64,000 nucleotides of DNA, from contig NZ_MJGN01000016.1 of NCBI RefSeq assembly GCF_001865065.1, positions 114,429 through 178,428 of the forward strand, read 5' to 3'. The notes beneath the pieces are model-generated. The model had not been told where the DNA came from and ran no database searches. It saw nothing but the letters and a program-made list of their open reading frames with translations. Position numbers and translations under genes: made by a program. This DNA comes from Curtobacterium sp. MCBA15_008. Lineage in GTDB: Bacteria > Actinomycetota > Actinomycetes > Actinomycetales > Microbacteriaceae. Shown here piece after piece: positions 34,901 to 43,041 of the stretch (its first letter is position 1; each line of letters begins with the position of its first letter).

Positions 34901-35145
34901 CCGGCGTGGGCGAGCGCATCGTCGAGCGTCGACTGTTCGACGGCGCGGAGGAGCAGGGGCGCGATCACGGACACCACGGTCGCGACGAGTGCGAGGAGTG
35001 CGAGCACCACGGCGGCCGCGGGGCGGCGACGGACGCTGCGTGCCCAGAACGGAGCCGACCCTCGTCCCACCGGCACCCCCTCGCGCGGTCGGCACCAGCG
35101 CCGACGTCGGAAGTCTGGCACACCGGTGTGGCGTGCGGCGGTCAC
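31915..35145 (-). CDS. FtsX/MacB-type ABC permease, two-domain
   Basis: A 1076-residue membrane protein. A first TM (about 37-62) is followed by an extracytoplasmic region of about 250 residues, a cluster of TMs (about 320-520), another TM near 545, a second large extracytoplasmic region to about 930, and three C-terminal TMs (LVLVLLVVAGVGAIGARRRR and following). Two FtsX-like cores in one chain mean a single copy may suffice with the two ATPases. Such systems usually extract lipoproteins or lipophilic compounds or sense peptides; the substrate is unknown. The start is GTG at 35145, 13 bp after the stop of the upstream kinase-fold gene. Confidence 0.85.
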   Translation of the reverse strand: MTAARHTGVPDFRRRRWCRPREGVPVGRGSAPFWARSVRRRPAAAVVLALLALVATVVSVIAPLLLRAVEQSTLDDALAHAGVRGTSIAASAEIEYQKLSEAQGAVVTTTSAATESRLWHGEVVVAESKALVSYRAPSDPADADVRYTQLAGLSDDCASLGLVDGRCPSGSDEVLAPAGSGIATGAVLPLSVLDVPEQSVRVRVVGTYDATSRVGRIASAPGKLFGSGGTGGPDLVMSLAGFDDLSITGTMWSVKTLRHGLRLDDVPAVVRDVAAARDGTLTESSAQSSVSVQERIDDLVDRVADGNDAATTIVAVTALQAVVLAWFAQGVVAGRIGQARAAEWGLARLRGLPARRRFAAVLLEPVLATVVGAVAGAAAGLGLAALCAPVLLGAGAPALEPLRAPVLLALAAALAGSLVALVVASARASRVPLVDLLRRVTEPRTLSRAGAVVQAVAVIAAVVGLAAVATETEVTGPSIALLAPSLIAVLLAIVGLRVGVAVVRRRADRPARSLTELLVVRRIARTPSVLTTAVMVVLGVALAVSSTQTAVLAVRLADDRAAATLGAATVLDVRVAEDTPFVQAVRDADPGGRSAMAVQATSRGVGVGRLIALDSTRLAAVSAWDPTWSGRSTAALQRELRPTGGRSLRLTGTQLAVTLREVGAPDGEAAKTVAPADPADVDVVAVVQATDGWHRVVLGAPRDGTLTSARGALPCTDGCRLVWLGLETSATTSAPYGLGATITDVTVGDGTTARSVGAAWLHADRWRSRLGENPLPDGGPTATLGDRRDGLRVSWVDPTGSGTPSITPRDGAEPLPTVIGAATVTQPFAGVPDATVGIGLNGESIVLRVVGTAPALPRVLADGALVDLTSAGHVSNPVGTGTDHEVWVAPGAERRVTAALARNGVTVTGRHTLADAERRAERSAPVLGALVGVPTAGAALVLVLLVVAGVGAIGARRRRDDVDVLRTSGFPRSAVRRAVLRETFLPAAAAVLLGAVAGTIATVVTAARLPLRAEAVPPLGVPVGPLTVLAVTAVTMLVLLAVSAGVAAVGADGSGRPRGTGDGAEHRRPRDGRPAP

Positions 35146-35158
35146 CTGTGCGCGGCGG

Positions 35159-36088
35159 TCAGCGCGTCGTCCACCGGCGGAGGAGCCACTCCGCCGCTGC
35201 CAGTCCCTCGCGTCGCTGGAAGTCCCGGAGCGTCGGCATCTGCGGGATCGCGGGCCGCGCGGCGTTCTCGAAGAAGGTGCCCGCCAGCCCCGCCAGGACC
35301 GCGTCCACGGTCGGCGCGGTCAGCCCGGCGAACACCGGGTGCTCGGCGAGGTGCGCCTCCACGTCGGTCGACTCGCCCCGGACCAGCACGTCGAGCAGGT
35401 AGGCGAGCGGATCGAACCAGTGCGCGCCCACGGCCGCCCACGGCCAGTCGAGCACCCAGACCTGCCCCGCGTGGTCGACGAGCAGGTTGTCGGCACGGCA
35501 GTCCACGTGCACGAGGTGGTCCCCGTCGAGCAGGGCAGCGCTCCCGGCCGCCGTCCGGGCGAAGGCCTGTGCCGCCGCGGCGACGGGCTGCGGGATCGAC
35601 GACGGCAGCCCGGTGGCGAGCATCCGGTCCCACGCGTCGAACGCTCCCGCGAGTTCGGCCGCGAGCCGTGGCCGTGCCGCCAGCGCGCCGGTGGCGACGG
35701 GCAACGTGTCGAGCGCGTCGAGCACCGCTCGGATGTCGGTTCCGTCGCGGCTCCCACCCGGATGGCGGCCGTCCACGTCGGAGAGCACCAGGGCGATCCA
35801 GTCGTCGCCGTCGGCGGTGTCCTCGATCGCGGTGAGCAACCGTGGAGCACGGACCGACTGCGGGAGCTGCACCATCACGTCGGCCTCTCGTCGGTGGAGA
35901 TCGAAGGCGTCGGCGTTGCGCGATCGGGAGACCGTCTTGACGAACGCCCGGCCGCCGCCCCTGACGACGACCCGATCGGCACTCCCGGGCGAGTACCCCT
36001 CGGCCTGCGACTCGGCCTCGACCACCTCGCCCCCGAGCGCCCCCTCCACCCGACGGCGCAGGGCCGTCGGCAGTTCGTCCCACGTCAT
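35159..36088 (-). CDS. aminoglycoside-phosphotransferase-fold kinase
   Basis: A 309-residue soluble protein of the APH/choline-kinase fold. The Brenner motif is HVDCRADNLLVD and the metal-binding Asp is in VLDWPWAAVGA; the N-lobe has VVVRGGGRAFVKTV with the ATP Lys. The substrate cannot be read from the sequence; many such actinobacterial proteins act on small alcohols, sugars or antibiotics, or are untested. The start at 36088 has GGGGCGG upstream; longer in-frame starts would extend into the promoter of the divergent exporter. It may be co-transcribed with the ABC genes that follow. Confidence 0.82.
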   Translation of the reverse strand: MTWDELPTALRRRVEGALGGEVVEAESQAEGYSPGSADRVVVRGGGRAFVKTVSRSRNADAFDLHRREADVMVQLPQSVRAPRLLTAIEDTADGDDWIALVLSDVDGRHPGGSRDGTDIRAVLDALDTLPVATGALAARPRLAAELAGAFDAWDRMLATGLPSSIPQPVAAAAQAFARTAAGSAALLDGDHLVHVDCRADNLLVDHAGQVWVLDWPWAAVGAHWFDPLAYLLDVLVRGESTDVEAHLAEHPVFAGLTAPTVDAVLAGLAGTFFENAARPAIPQMPTLRDFQRREGLAAAEWLLRRWTTR

Positions 36089-36160
36089 CCGCCCCACGGG
36101 TTCACGGTACCGGGCGGCCCACCCTGAGAAGCCGTTCACGAACGTGCGCTCTCGGCAAGT

Positions 36161-36209
36161 TTGCGTTGTCGGCAAACGTGCTCTGGGTGTAAAGTTGCAT
36201 TGTCTGCAA
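36161..36209 (+). promoter_or_regulatory. MFS exporter promoter with twin operators
   Basis: Two 15-bp near-palindromes, TTGCGTTGTCGGCAA (36161-36175) and TTGCATTGTCTGCAA (36195-36209), sit 34 bp apart, about three helical turns. A candidate promoter overlaps them: -35 TTGTCG (36166-36171), 18-bp spacer, -10 TAAAGT (36190-36195). They are likely binding sites for the TetR regulator encoded after the exporter. Confidence 0.65.
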
Positions 36210-36304
36210 GGTTGACCCGCCGTCACCGGCCCGCCAGCACGCTCCGGCGTCCCTCGCGACCACGCACCAGCACGCACTCACCCCTCGCACCCCTGAAGGA
36301 CCCC

Positions 36305-38365
36305 ATGTCTACTGCCACCGCACCCGTCGAGGTGCAGCGCGGACGACAGAGCACCCCGGCCAGCACGCCGGGGAAGCCGATCATGTCGCACCGCCAGATC
36401 CTCCTCGTCATCTACGGCCTGATGGCCGGCATGTTCCTGTCGTCCCTCGACCAGACGATCGTCGGCACGGCGATCCGCACGATCGGTGACGACCTGCACG
36501 GGCTCGACCAGCAGGCCTGGGTCACGACCGCGTACCTCATCGCGTCGACCATCACGACGCCGATCTACGGCAAGCTGTCCGACGTCTTCGGGCGTCGGCC
36601 GCTCTACATCTTCGGCATCGCGGTGTTCATCCTCGGGTCGCTGCTCTCGACCATGTCGACGTCGATGATCATGCTCGCCGCGTTCCGCGCCTTCCAGGGC
36701 ATCGGTGCGGGTGCGCTGATGTCGCTCCCGTTGGCGATCATGGGCGACATCCTCGCCCCGCGCGAGCGTGCGAAGTACCAGGGGTACTTCCTGGCTGTCT
36801 TCGGCATCTCGAGCGTCATCGGCCCGCTCATCGGTGGGCTGTTCGCCGGCGCGTCGAGCATCCTCGGCATCACCGGCTGGCGGTGGGTCTTCCTGATCAA
36901 CGTCCCGATCGGTGTCGCGGCCCTCCTCATGGTCATCGCGTTCCTGCACCTGCCGAAGTTCGGCGACGCCAAGGCGAAGCCCCGCATCGACTGGTGGGGC
37001 GCGACCTCCGTCATCGTGACGCTCGTCCCGTTCCTGCTGGTGGCCGAACAGGGCCGCACGTGGGGCTGGGGTTCGGCCGGCGCGATCGCCTGCTACGTGA
37101 TCGGTGCCCTCGGGCTCGTCGCCTTCCTCGTCGTCGAGACGCTCATGAAGGACGACGCGATCATCCCGCTGAAGCTGTTCCGCTCCGGCACGTTCTCGAT
37201 GGCCACGATCCTCGGCTTCCTCGTCGGCTTCGCGATGTTCGGCGCCATGCTGACCATCCCGCTCTACCTGCAGATCGTCACCGGGCTGACCCCGACCGAG
37301 TCGGGCTTCGCGACCCTGCCGATGATCGGCGGGCTCATGATCGCCTCGATCGCCTCGGGCCAGATCGTCGCCCGCACCGGCCGCTACCGGATCTTCCCGG
37401 TGATCGGCACGGCGCTGGTCTCGTGCGGCTACGTCGTGCTGACCTTCATGACGATCGACAAGCCGCTGTGGTTCCTGATGATCGGCATGTTCCTGATCGG
37501 GCTCGGCCTCGGCCAGCTCATGCAGAGCATCACCCTCGCCTCGCAGAACTCGGTCCAGCCGCGCGACATGGGCGTGGCGACCAGCTCCGCCACGTTCTTC
37601 CGCCAGATCGGTGGAACGCTCGGCACCGCGGTGCTGCTGTCGGTCCTGTTCTCGATCATGCCGGCGAACATCCTGCACGCCACGGCGGACGAGAAGAACC
37701 TGACCCCGGCCCTCGACGCCGCGCTGAACCCCACCGTCGCGACGGCGAAGGCGAACCAGGGCGTCATGGACCAGATCTGGAACCCGATCGTCACCCCGGT
37801 GAAGCAGCAGGTGCAGACCGGCCTCGACGCCGCGACCGCCAAGGTGACCCAGGCCACCGCCGGCGCTCCGGAGTCGGTGCAGCAGCAGGCGCTGGCGAAC
37901 GCCGCGACCCAGGCGCACGCGAGCGTGCAGGACGGCAAGCTCGCCGTCGACTGGTCGAACGCGGCACAGCGCACCTACTGGGTGAACGACCTCGCGCCGA
38001 CGCTCGCGAAGCAGATCGACAAGGGCGCGAACAGCTCGGGCGACTCGAACGCCGAGACGAGCGACACGTCCTACCTCAACGGCGCGGACAAGGCCCTCAC
38101 GAAGCCGTTCATGACGGGGTTCAACACCTCGGCCGTGACCGTCTACTGGGTCGGCTTCGCGGTGATCCTGCTCGCGTTCGTCCTGAGCTGGTTCTTCAAG
38201 GCGCCGCCGCTCCGGAAGAGCTCGGCCCTGCAGGAGCAGGCCGACAACGCCGGCACGGCCGACGACCTCGAGGTGCAGGCGGTCAAGGCCGCCGACACCA
38301 TGGGCTCGCCCACCGCGCCCGTGACCGGTTCGATCCCCGTCCAGCGGGGCGCGTCGAACGACTAG
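36305..38365 (+). CDS. DHA2 (EmrB/QacA) family MFS drug exporter
   Basis: A 686-residue proton-driven exporter with 14 predicted TM helices. MFS motif A is YGKLSDVFGRRPLYIFG; motif C-like PLIGGLFAG is in TM5; SSLDQTIVGTAIRTIGDDL is the DHA2 TM1 motif D1. A hydrophilic segment of about 130 residues (roughly 470-605, Ala/Gln/Thr-rich) comes before the last TM and would be extracytoplasmic. GAAGGA precedes the ATG at 36305. The TetR gene downstream and the twin operators upstream suggest drug-inducible expression. Confidence 0.9.
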   Translation: MSTATAPVEVQRGRQSTPASTPGKPIMSHRQILLVIYGLMAGMFLSSLDQTIVGTAIRTIGDDLHGLDQQAWVTTAYLIASTITTPIYGKLSDVFGRRPLYIFGIAVFILGSLLSTMSTSMIMLAAFRAFQGIGAGALMSLPLAIMGDILAPRERAKYQGYFLAVFGISSVIGPLIGGLFAGASSILGITGWRWVFLINVPIGVAALLMVIAFLHLPKFGDAKAKPRIDWWGATSVIVTLVPFLLVAEQGRTWGWGSAGAIACYVIGALGLVAFLVVETLMKDDAIIPLKLFRSGTFSMATILGFLVGFAMFGAMLTIPLYLQIVTGLTPTESGFATLPMIGGLMIASIASGQIVARTGRYRIFPVIGTALVSCGYVVLTFMTIDKPLWFLMIGMFLIGLGLGQLMQSITLASQNSVQPRDMGVATSSATFFRQIGGTLGTAVLLSVLFSIMPANILHATADEKNLTPALDAALNPTVATAKANQGVMDQIWNPIVTPVKQQVQTGLDAATAKVTQATAGAPESVQQQALANAATQAHASVQDGKLAVDWSNAAQRTYWVNDLAPTLAKQIDKGANSSGDSNAETSDTSYLNGADKALTKPFMTGFNTSAVTVYWVGFAVILLAFVLSWFFKAPPLRKSSALQEQADNAGTADDLEVQAVKAADTMGSPTAPVTGSIPVQRGASND

Positions 38366-38370
38366 GCCGA

Positions 38371-38404
38371 ACGGGGCCTCCCTCCACCTCGAGGGAGGCC
38401 CCGT
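38371..38404 (+). terminator. hairpin between exporter and tetR
   Basis: Perfect 14-bp arms ACGGGGCCTCCCTC / GAGGGAGGCCCCGT, 6-nt loop, directly after the exporter stop. It could limit read-through into tetR. Confidence 0.8.
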
Positions 38405-38437
38405 CCCGCACCACCCGTTCCGCACCAGGAGCAGCAC

Positions 38438-39019
38438 GTGACCACCAGCGAAGCCCCCGCCGCCGACTGCGGCCTCCGGGAGCGCAAGAAGCAGCAGACC
38501 CGCGCTGCGATCCACGCCGCCGCGCTCGAGCTCGTCACCGACCGCGGGCTCGCCGGCGTCACGGTCGAGGAGATCTGCGCCGCCGCCGGCGTCTCGCCGC
38601 GGACGTTCTTCAACTACTTTCCGTCGAAGGGCAACGCCGCACTGGGCCTGCCCGCGACGACGGTCCCCGACGAGGCCCGAGCGACGTTCCTCGCCGCTGA
38701 GGGGCCGCTCGTCTCGGACCTCTGCGACCTCGTCGCGCAGACGGTCACCCTGCCGGAGGACCGTCGCCGCATGAAGGAGCTCGTGCAGGCCCGGCCCGAG
38801 ATGGTCCCGACGATGCTGCAGTGGATGGCCGACGCCCGGCTCGCCGTCCACGAGGTCGCCTCGCAGCGGACCGACCCGGACTCGGCACGCACGGCGGTGA
38901 CGCTCGTGATGGCCGCGGTCATCGAGGCGGCGCACCGCTTCACGGTCGGCTCCCGCGACGACCTGGCGGACCGGCTCCGAGGTGTGGTCGCCGAGATGGG
39001 CCGGCTCGCCACCGCCTGA
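38438..39019 (+). CDS. TetR/AcrR-family regulator
   Basis: A 193-residue repressor. The N-terminal helix-turn-helix is VTVEEICAAAGVSPRTFFNY (about 46-65), starting after LRERKKQQTRAAIHAAALEL; the C-terminal ligand domain is helical and of low similarity to known ones. GTG start at 38438 with GGAG upstream. Its place directly after the exporter and the paired 15-bp operators before the exporter make it the likely local repressor. Confidence 0.9.
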   Translation: MTTSEAPAADCGLRERKKQQTRAAIHAAALELVTDRGLAGVTVEEICAAAGVSPRTFFNYFPSKGNAALGLPATTVPDEARATFLAAEGPLVSDLCDLVAQTVTLPEDRRRMKELVQARPEMVPTMLQWMADARLAVHEVASQRTDPDSARTAVTLVMAAVIEAAHRFTVGSRDDLADRLRGVVAEMGRLATA

Positions 39020-39031
39020 CCCAGCGCGACC

Positions 39032-39082
39032 ACGGCCTGGAGGCGCGGTGCGGGCCCGACCCGCACCGCGCCTCCAGGCCGT
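39032..39082. repeat. palindrome after tetR (TGGAGGCGCG family)
   Basis: ACGGCCTGGAGGCGCGGTGCGG and its complement, 7-nt centre. It lies 12 bp after the tetR stop and probably ends transcription. Confidence 0.75.
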
Positions 39083-39110
39083 CGGTGCGTTCCGACCCAT
39101 CGCGCGTGCA

Positions 39111-39187
39111 GTGGAAAGCGGAATCGCGCGTAGGTGGTCGGAAAAAACGACCTCCTACGCGCGGAACGACCTCTTACGCGCGGAACG
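39111..39187. repeat. GCGTA...CGACC element with duplicated right arm, copy 1
   Basis: Starts TGGAAAGCGGAATCGCGCGT; arm CGCGCGTAGGTGGTCG is complementary (one mismatch) to CGACCTCCTACGCGCG, which is then repeated directly as CGACCTCTTACGCGCG. The same layout occurs at 50501-50578. It lies just upstream of the fucose-operon promoter. Confidence 0.65.
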
Positions 39188-39264
39188 GCTCCGGGGCGGG
39201 CGGACGGCGCGAGTCATCGGACGACTTGGCGCGCTTCGTGGCTGAAACGCAACCTCGTGCCCTC

Positions 39265-39293
39265 TTGACAGCAGAGACATCGGATGTTTCGAT
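39265..39293 (+). promoter_or_regulatory. fucose operon promoter and operator 1
   Basis: -35 TTGACA (39265-39270); operator GACATCGGATGTTTC (39276-39290) in the spacer, with palindromic core ACATC-G-GATGT; the -10 is weak (TTCGAT at 39288-39293). The same 15-mer, one or two bases changed, precedes two other transcription units of the cluster. It is the predicted FadR-type repressor site. Confidence 0.7.
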
Positions 39294-39335
39294 TGCCTCG
39301 TTCGGTCGACGGAGACCGGACGGGCAGGAGACACG

Positions 39336-40673
39336 ATGAGCCGCATCACCGGTCTGCGCGTGCGCGACGTCCGGTTCCCGACCTCGCGGGAGCACGACGG
39401 ATCCGACGCGATGAACCCGGCGCCCGACTACTCCGCGGCGTACGTCGAGATCAGCACCGACGCCCGCGACGGGCACGTCGGCACCGGCTTCGTCTTCACG
39501 ATCGGCCGTGGCAACGAGGTGCAGGAAGCCGCGATCGCCGCCCTGCGCGGGCACGTGGTCGGTGCCGACGCCGAAGCGGTCCTCGCCGACATGGGCGGCA
39601 CCTGGCGTGCGATGGTCCACGACTCGCAGCTGCGCTGGCTCGGCCCGGAGAAGGGCGTGATGCACATGGCGATCGGCGCCGTGGTGAACGCGCTCTGGGA
39701 CCTCCGGGCGAAGCGCGCGGGGCAGCCGCTGTGGGCGCTGCTGGCCGACCTGAGCCCCGAGGAGCTCGTCGACCTGGTGGACTTCCGGTACCTCACCGAC
39801 GCGATCACCCCGGCCGAGGCGCTCGAGCTGTTCCGCGCCGCCGAACCGCACCGTGCGACCCGTCGGGCCCGGCTCGAACAGCAGGGCTACCAGGCGTACA
39901 CGACCACCCCGGGCTGGCTCGGCTACGACGACGAGAAGCTGGCGCGCCTCTGCCGCGAAGCCGTCGACGAGGGGTTCACCCAGATCAAGCTCAAGGTCGG
40001 CGGCGACATCGACGAGGACGTCCGCCGGATGGGCATCGCCCGCACCACGGTCGGCCCGGACATCCGGATCGCGGTCGATGCCAACCAGCGCTGGGACGTG
40101 GACGAGGCCGTGACCTGGATCGAGCGGCTGCGCCCGTTCGACCTCGCCTGGGTCGAGGAACCGACGAGCCCCGACGACGTCCTCGGGCACGCCGAGATCG
40201 CCCGGCGCATCGCCCCGATCCCGGTCGCGACCGGCGAGCACATGGCCAACCGGGTGATCGCGAAGCAGCTCATCCAGGCTGGCGCGATGAGCGTGCTGCA
40301 GATCGATGCCACCCGGGTCGCGGGGGTCAACGAGAACCTCGCGATCCTGCTGCTCGCCGCGAAGCACGGCGTCCGGGTGTGCCCGCACGCCGGCGGGGTC
40401 GGCCTCTGCGAGGCGGTGCAGCACCTGTCGATGTTCGACGCCGTCGCGCTGACGGGCGACCTCGACACCCGCTGCATCGAGTTCGTCGACCACCTGCACG
40501 AGCACTTCGTGACCCCGGTGGACGTCCACGACGGCCGCTACTGGCCGCCGACCGCTCCGGGAGCCGGCACCGAGATGCTCGCCGACTCCCTCGACGCCTA
40601 CGCGTTCCCGGACGGCCCGGCCTGGGCCGTGGTCGACACCGAGACGGTCCCCGACGCGGTCCGCGTCGCCTGA
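39336..40673 (+). CDS. fucD: L-fuconate dehydratase (enolase superfamily)
   Basis: A 445-residue enzyme converting L-fuconate to 2-keto-3-deoxy-L-fuconate. Catalytic residues fall at the positions I recall for Xanthomonas FucD: the KLK motif ending at Lys220, metal ligands Asp248 (VDANQRW), Glu274 (WVEEP) and Glu301 (TGEHMANR), and His351 ([11 protein letters not shown]). The long [20 protein letters not shown] and [20 protein letters not shown] stretches are typical of the family. It is the first gene of the rightward fucose operon, 45 bp before the sugar-binding lipoprotein gene. Confidence 0.92.
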   Translation: MSRITGLRVRDVRFPTSREHDGSDAMNPAPDYSAAYVEISTDARDGHVGTGFVFTIGRGNEVQEAAIAALRGHVVGADAEAVLADMGGTWRAMVHDSQLRWLGPEKGVMHMAIGAVVNALWDLRAKRAGQPLWALLADLSPEELVDLVDFRYLTDAITPAEALELFRAAEPHRATRRARLEQQGYQAYTTTPGWLGYDDEKLARLCREAVDEGFTQIKLKVGGDIDEDVRRMGIARTTVGPDIRIAVDANQRWDVDEAVTWIERLRPFDLAWVEEPTSPDDVLGHAEIARRIAPIPVATGEHMANRVIAKQLIQAGAMSVLQIDATRVAGVNENLAILLLAAKHGVRVCPHAGGVGLCEAVQHLSMFDAVALTGDLDTRCIEFVDHLHEHFVTPVDVHDGRYWPPTAPGAGTEMLADSLDAYAFPDGPAWAVVDTETVPDAVRVA

Positions 40674-40717
40674 TCCCACCCCACACACCCCATCACCACG
40701 ACGAAGTGGAGACTCCG

Positions 40718-41956
40718 ATGCAACGACGACGCATCATCACCGGGCTCGCGGCAGCAGCTGCCGCGGCCCTCGTGCTCACCGGCTGTTCCTCCGGCAGCAG
40801 TGCCGGCGGAAGCCAGTCGAAGGACGCCCTGACCTGGTCCATGTGGATCGCCGGGAAGGAGGACAAGGCCGCCTGGCAGAAGGTCGCCGACACCGTGAAG
40901 ACCGAGGACGACATCACCCTGACGATCCAGGGCGCGCCGTTCGAGAACTACTTCACGAAGCTCAGCACGCAGTTGAGTGCGGGCGGCGCCCAGTGCGTCG
41001 TGAGCATGCAGTCGCTCCGCACCGCGAACTACACGTCGTCGCTGCTGCCACTCGACGACCTCGCGAAGAAGGACGGCACCGACCTGTCCGCGTTCGACAG
41101 CACCGCGCTCGACGGCATGAAGGTCGACGGGAAGCTCTACGGCCTGCCCTACGACACCGGCCCCATCATGATGTTCTACAACAAGGACGTCTTCACGAAG
41201 GCCGGGGTGGCCGAGCCGAAGCCGGGGTGGACCGTCGACGACTTCGAGGCGGCGGGTGCCGCGCTCAAGGCGAAGGGCATCACCATGTTCGGTTCGACGG
41301 TCGGCGACCTCAACCTCGAGTCGATGGTCTACGGCTACAACGGTGGCCGGGTGATCACGTCCGACGGTGAGCTCGACGCGTCGAACGCGAAGTTCGCGGA
41401 CGGCCTCGACTGGCTCTCGACACTGGTGAAGAAGGGCTACGCGACGCAGGCGTCGTCGGACTCGTCGACGCCGGGCAACGACTTCGCCGCCGGCAAGGTC
41501 GCGATGTACACCGACGGTCCGTGGTCGCTCATCAGCCAGAAGGCCAAGGTGAAGTTCGACCTCGGGGTCACGACGCTCCCCGCGGGGACGTCCGGTCCGT
41601 CGACCTTCGCCGCCGGCTCCGGCTTCGGTGTCTCGAAGCAGTGCAAGTACCCGGAGCAGGCGTTCAAGGCCGTCCAGACGATGACCAGCGAGAAGGTCCT
41701 GACGTCGCTCGCCGAAGCGGGACGGGCCTTCCCCGGCCGCACCGCTGCCCAGTCGGCGTGGTACTCGAGCGCCGGCATCGACGGCGCCGAGGCCGCGCTC
41801 AAGGCGGGACTCGCGAAGTCGTCGCCGCTCCTCGGGAACAAGCAGAGCGACCAGCTGTCACAGCTGTTCACGCAGTACGCGCTGCAGGCGGTGAACGGGC
41901 AGACCTCCGGCAAGGAGTCGATGTCCTCCATCGCCGGCCAGCTCGGTACGCAGTGA
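40718..41956 (+). CDS. ABC sugar-binding lipoprotein (fucose/fucoside importer)
   Basis: A 412-residue extracellular family 1 solute-binding lipoprotein with lipobox LTGC after a 22-residue signal. The body contains LTWSMWIAGKEDKAAWQKVA, GLPYDTGPIMMFYNKDVFTK and KVAMYTDGPWSLISQKAKVK, all carbohydrate-binding-protein landmarks. It delivers sugar to the two permeases that follow. The ligand is inferred from the fucosidase and fucose catabolic genes. No ATPase is in the cluster, so a shared MsiK-type ATPase elsewhere is likely. Confidence 0.9.
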   Translation: MQRRRIITGLAAAAAAALVLTGCSSGSSAGGSQSKDALTWSMWIAGKEDKAAWQKVADTVKTEDDITLTIQGAPFENYFTKLSTQLSAGGAQCVVSMQSLRTANYTSSLLPLDDLAKKDGTDLSAFDSTALDGMKVDGKLYGLPYDTGPIMMFYNKDVFTKAGVAEPKPGWTVDDFEAAGAALKAKGITMFGSTVGDLNLESMVYGYNGGRVITSDGELDASNAKFADGLDWLSTLVKKGYATQASSDSSTPGNDFAAGKVAMYTDGPWSLISQKAKVKFDLGVTTLPAGTSGPSTFAAGSGFGVSKQCKYPEQAFKAVQTMTSEKVLTSLAEAGRAFPGRTAAQSAWYSSAGIDGAEAALKAGLAKSSPLLGNKQSDQLSQLFTQYALQAVNGQTSGKESMSSIAGQLGTQ

Positions 41957-41970
41957 CCAGCTGAACCAGT

Positions 41971-42020
41971 GATCGGACGGGAGGCCCGTTGCGGTCCCGC
42001 CACGGGCCTCCCGTCCGATC
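41971..42020. repeat. palindrome inside the fucose operon (GGGAGGC variant)
   Basis: GATCGGACGGGAGGCCCGT... pairs with ...ACGGGCCTCCCGTCCGATC, near-perfect, tiny centre. It lies between the binding-protein gene and the first permease gene, where it would set binding protein in excess of permease by partial termination or 3'-end protection. Confidence 0.75.
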
Positions 42021-42063
42021 CATCCCCTGTTCAGGACCGCGCGAACGACGAGGAGGTCGTCGC

Positions 42064-43041
42064 ATGACCACCATCCAGGACCCACCGGCCGAAGCGGCCG
42101 TCCCCGCGGTCGCGACCGCGGTCGCGGTCGGAGCCGCCACCCCGCGGCGGAAGGACGGCGAGGACACGAGCGCGCTCGGGCGCCGCTCCTGGTGGGGTGC
42201 CGCGTTCGCGGCACCGCACTCGATCGGACTCGTCGTCTTCACGGCGTTCCCGATCATCGCCTCACTCGTCGTCAGCTTCATGAACTGGCCCATGCTCGGC
42301 GAGCGCAGCTGGGCCGGCATCGAGAACTACGCCCGGCTCTTCGCCGACCCGGTCTTCCGCACCGTCGCACTCAACACGGCGCTGTTCGTGGTGCTCTACG
42401 TGCCCCTCAACCTCGTCGTGTCGCTCGGGCTCGCCGCCTGGCTGACACCGCGGATCGCCGGCCGGCACGTCTTCCGCGTCCTGTTCTTCATCCCGACCAT
42501 CACGCCGATCGTCGCGAACGTCGTGGTCTGGCGGATGCTGTACCAGCCCGGTGGGGCGATCGACGCGTCACTGCAGTCCACCGTGGGCGTGCACGCGCCG
42601 AACTTCCTCGCCGATGAGCACTGGGCGATGCTCGCCATCGTCGCGATGAGCGTCTGGCAGGGCTTCGGCTACAACATGCTGATCTTCTCGGCGGCGCTCG
42701 ACGCCGTGCCGGAGAACCAGATCGAGGCCTCGCAGCTCGACGGCGCGAACGCCTGGCAGACCTTCTGGGCCATCAAGTTCCCGCTCATCTCGCCGTCGGT
42801 GTTCTTCGCGACGATGATGACGCTGATCACCTCGTTCCAGGTGTTCGTGCAGCCGTTCGTCCTGACCAAGGGCGGGCCGGGCACCGCGACGGAGACCCTC
42901 GTGCAGTACATCTACAACACCGGCTTCCAGAACCAGCAGCTCGGTCTGGCCTCGGCCGGCGCCTGGGTGCTGTTCGTCATCATCCTCGGGATCACGGCCG
43001 TCCAGTTCCTCGGGCAGAAGCGGTGGGTGCACTATGAGTGA
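42064..43041 (+). CDS. ABC sugar permease 1
   Basis: A 325-residue MalF/UgpA-type inner membrane subunit with six TM helices after an Ala-rich N-terminus. The EAA loop is IEASQLDGANAWQTFWAIKF; the TMs include SIGLVVFTAFPIIASLVVSF and FATMMTLITSFQVFVQPFVL. GACGAGGAGG lies upstream of the ATG. Its 3' end overlaps the next permease gene by 8 bp. Together with permease 2 it forms the translocation pore of the sugar importer. Confidence 0.92.
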   Translation: MTTIQDPPAEAAVPAVATAVAVGAATPRRKDGEDTSALGRRSWWGAAFAAPHSIGLVVFTAFPIIASLVVSFMNWPMLGERSWAGIENYARLFADPVFRTVALNTALFVVLYVPLNLVVSLGLAAWLTPRIAGRHVFRVLFFIPTITPIVANVVVWRMLYQPGGAIDASLQSTVGVHAPNFLADEHWAMLAIVAMSVWQGFGYNMLIFSAALDAVPENQIEASQLDGANAWQTFWAIKFPLISPSVFFATMMTLITSFQVFVQPFVLTKGGPGTATETLVQYIYNTGFQNQQLGLASAGAWVLFVIILGITAVQFLGQKRWVHYE

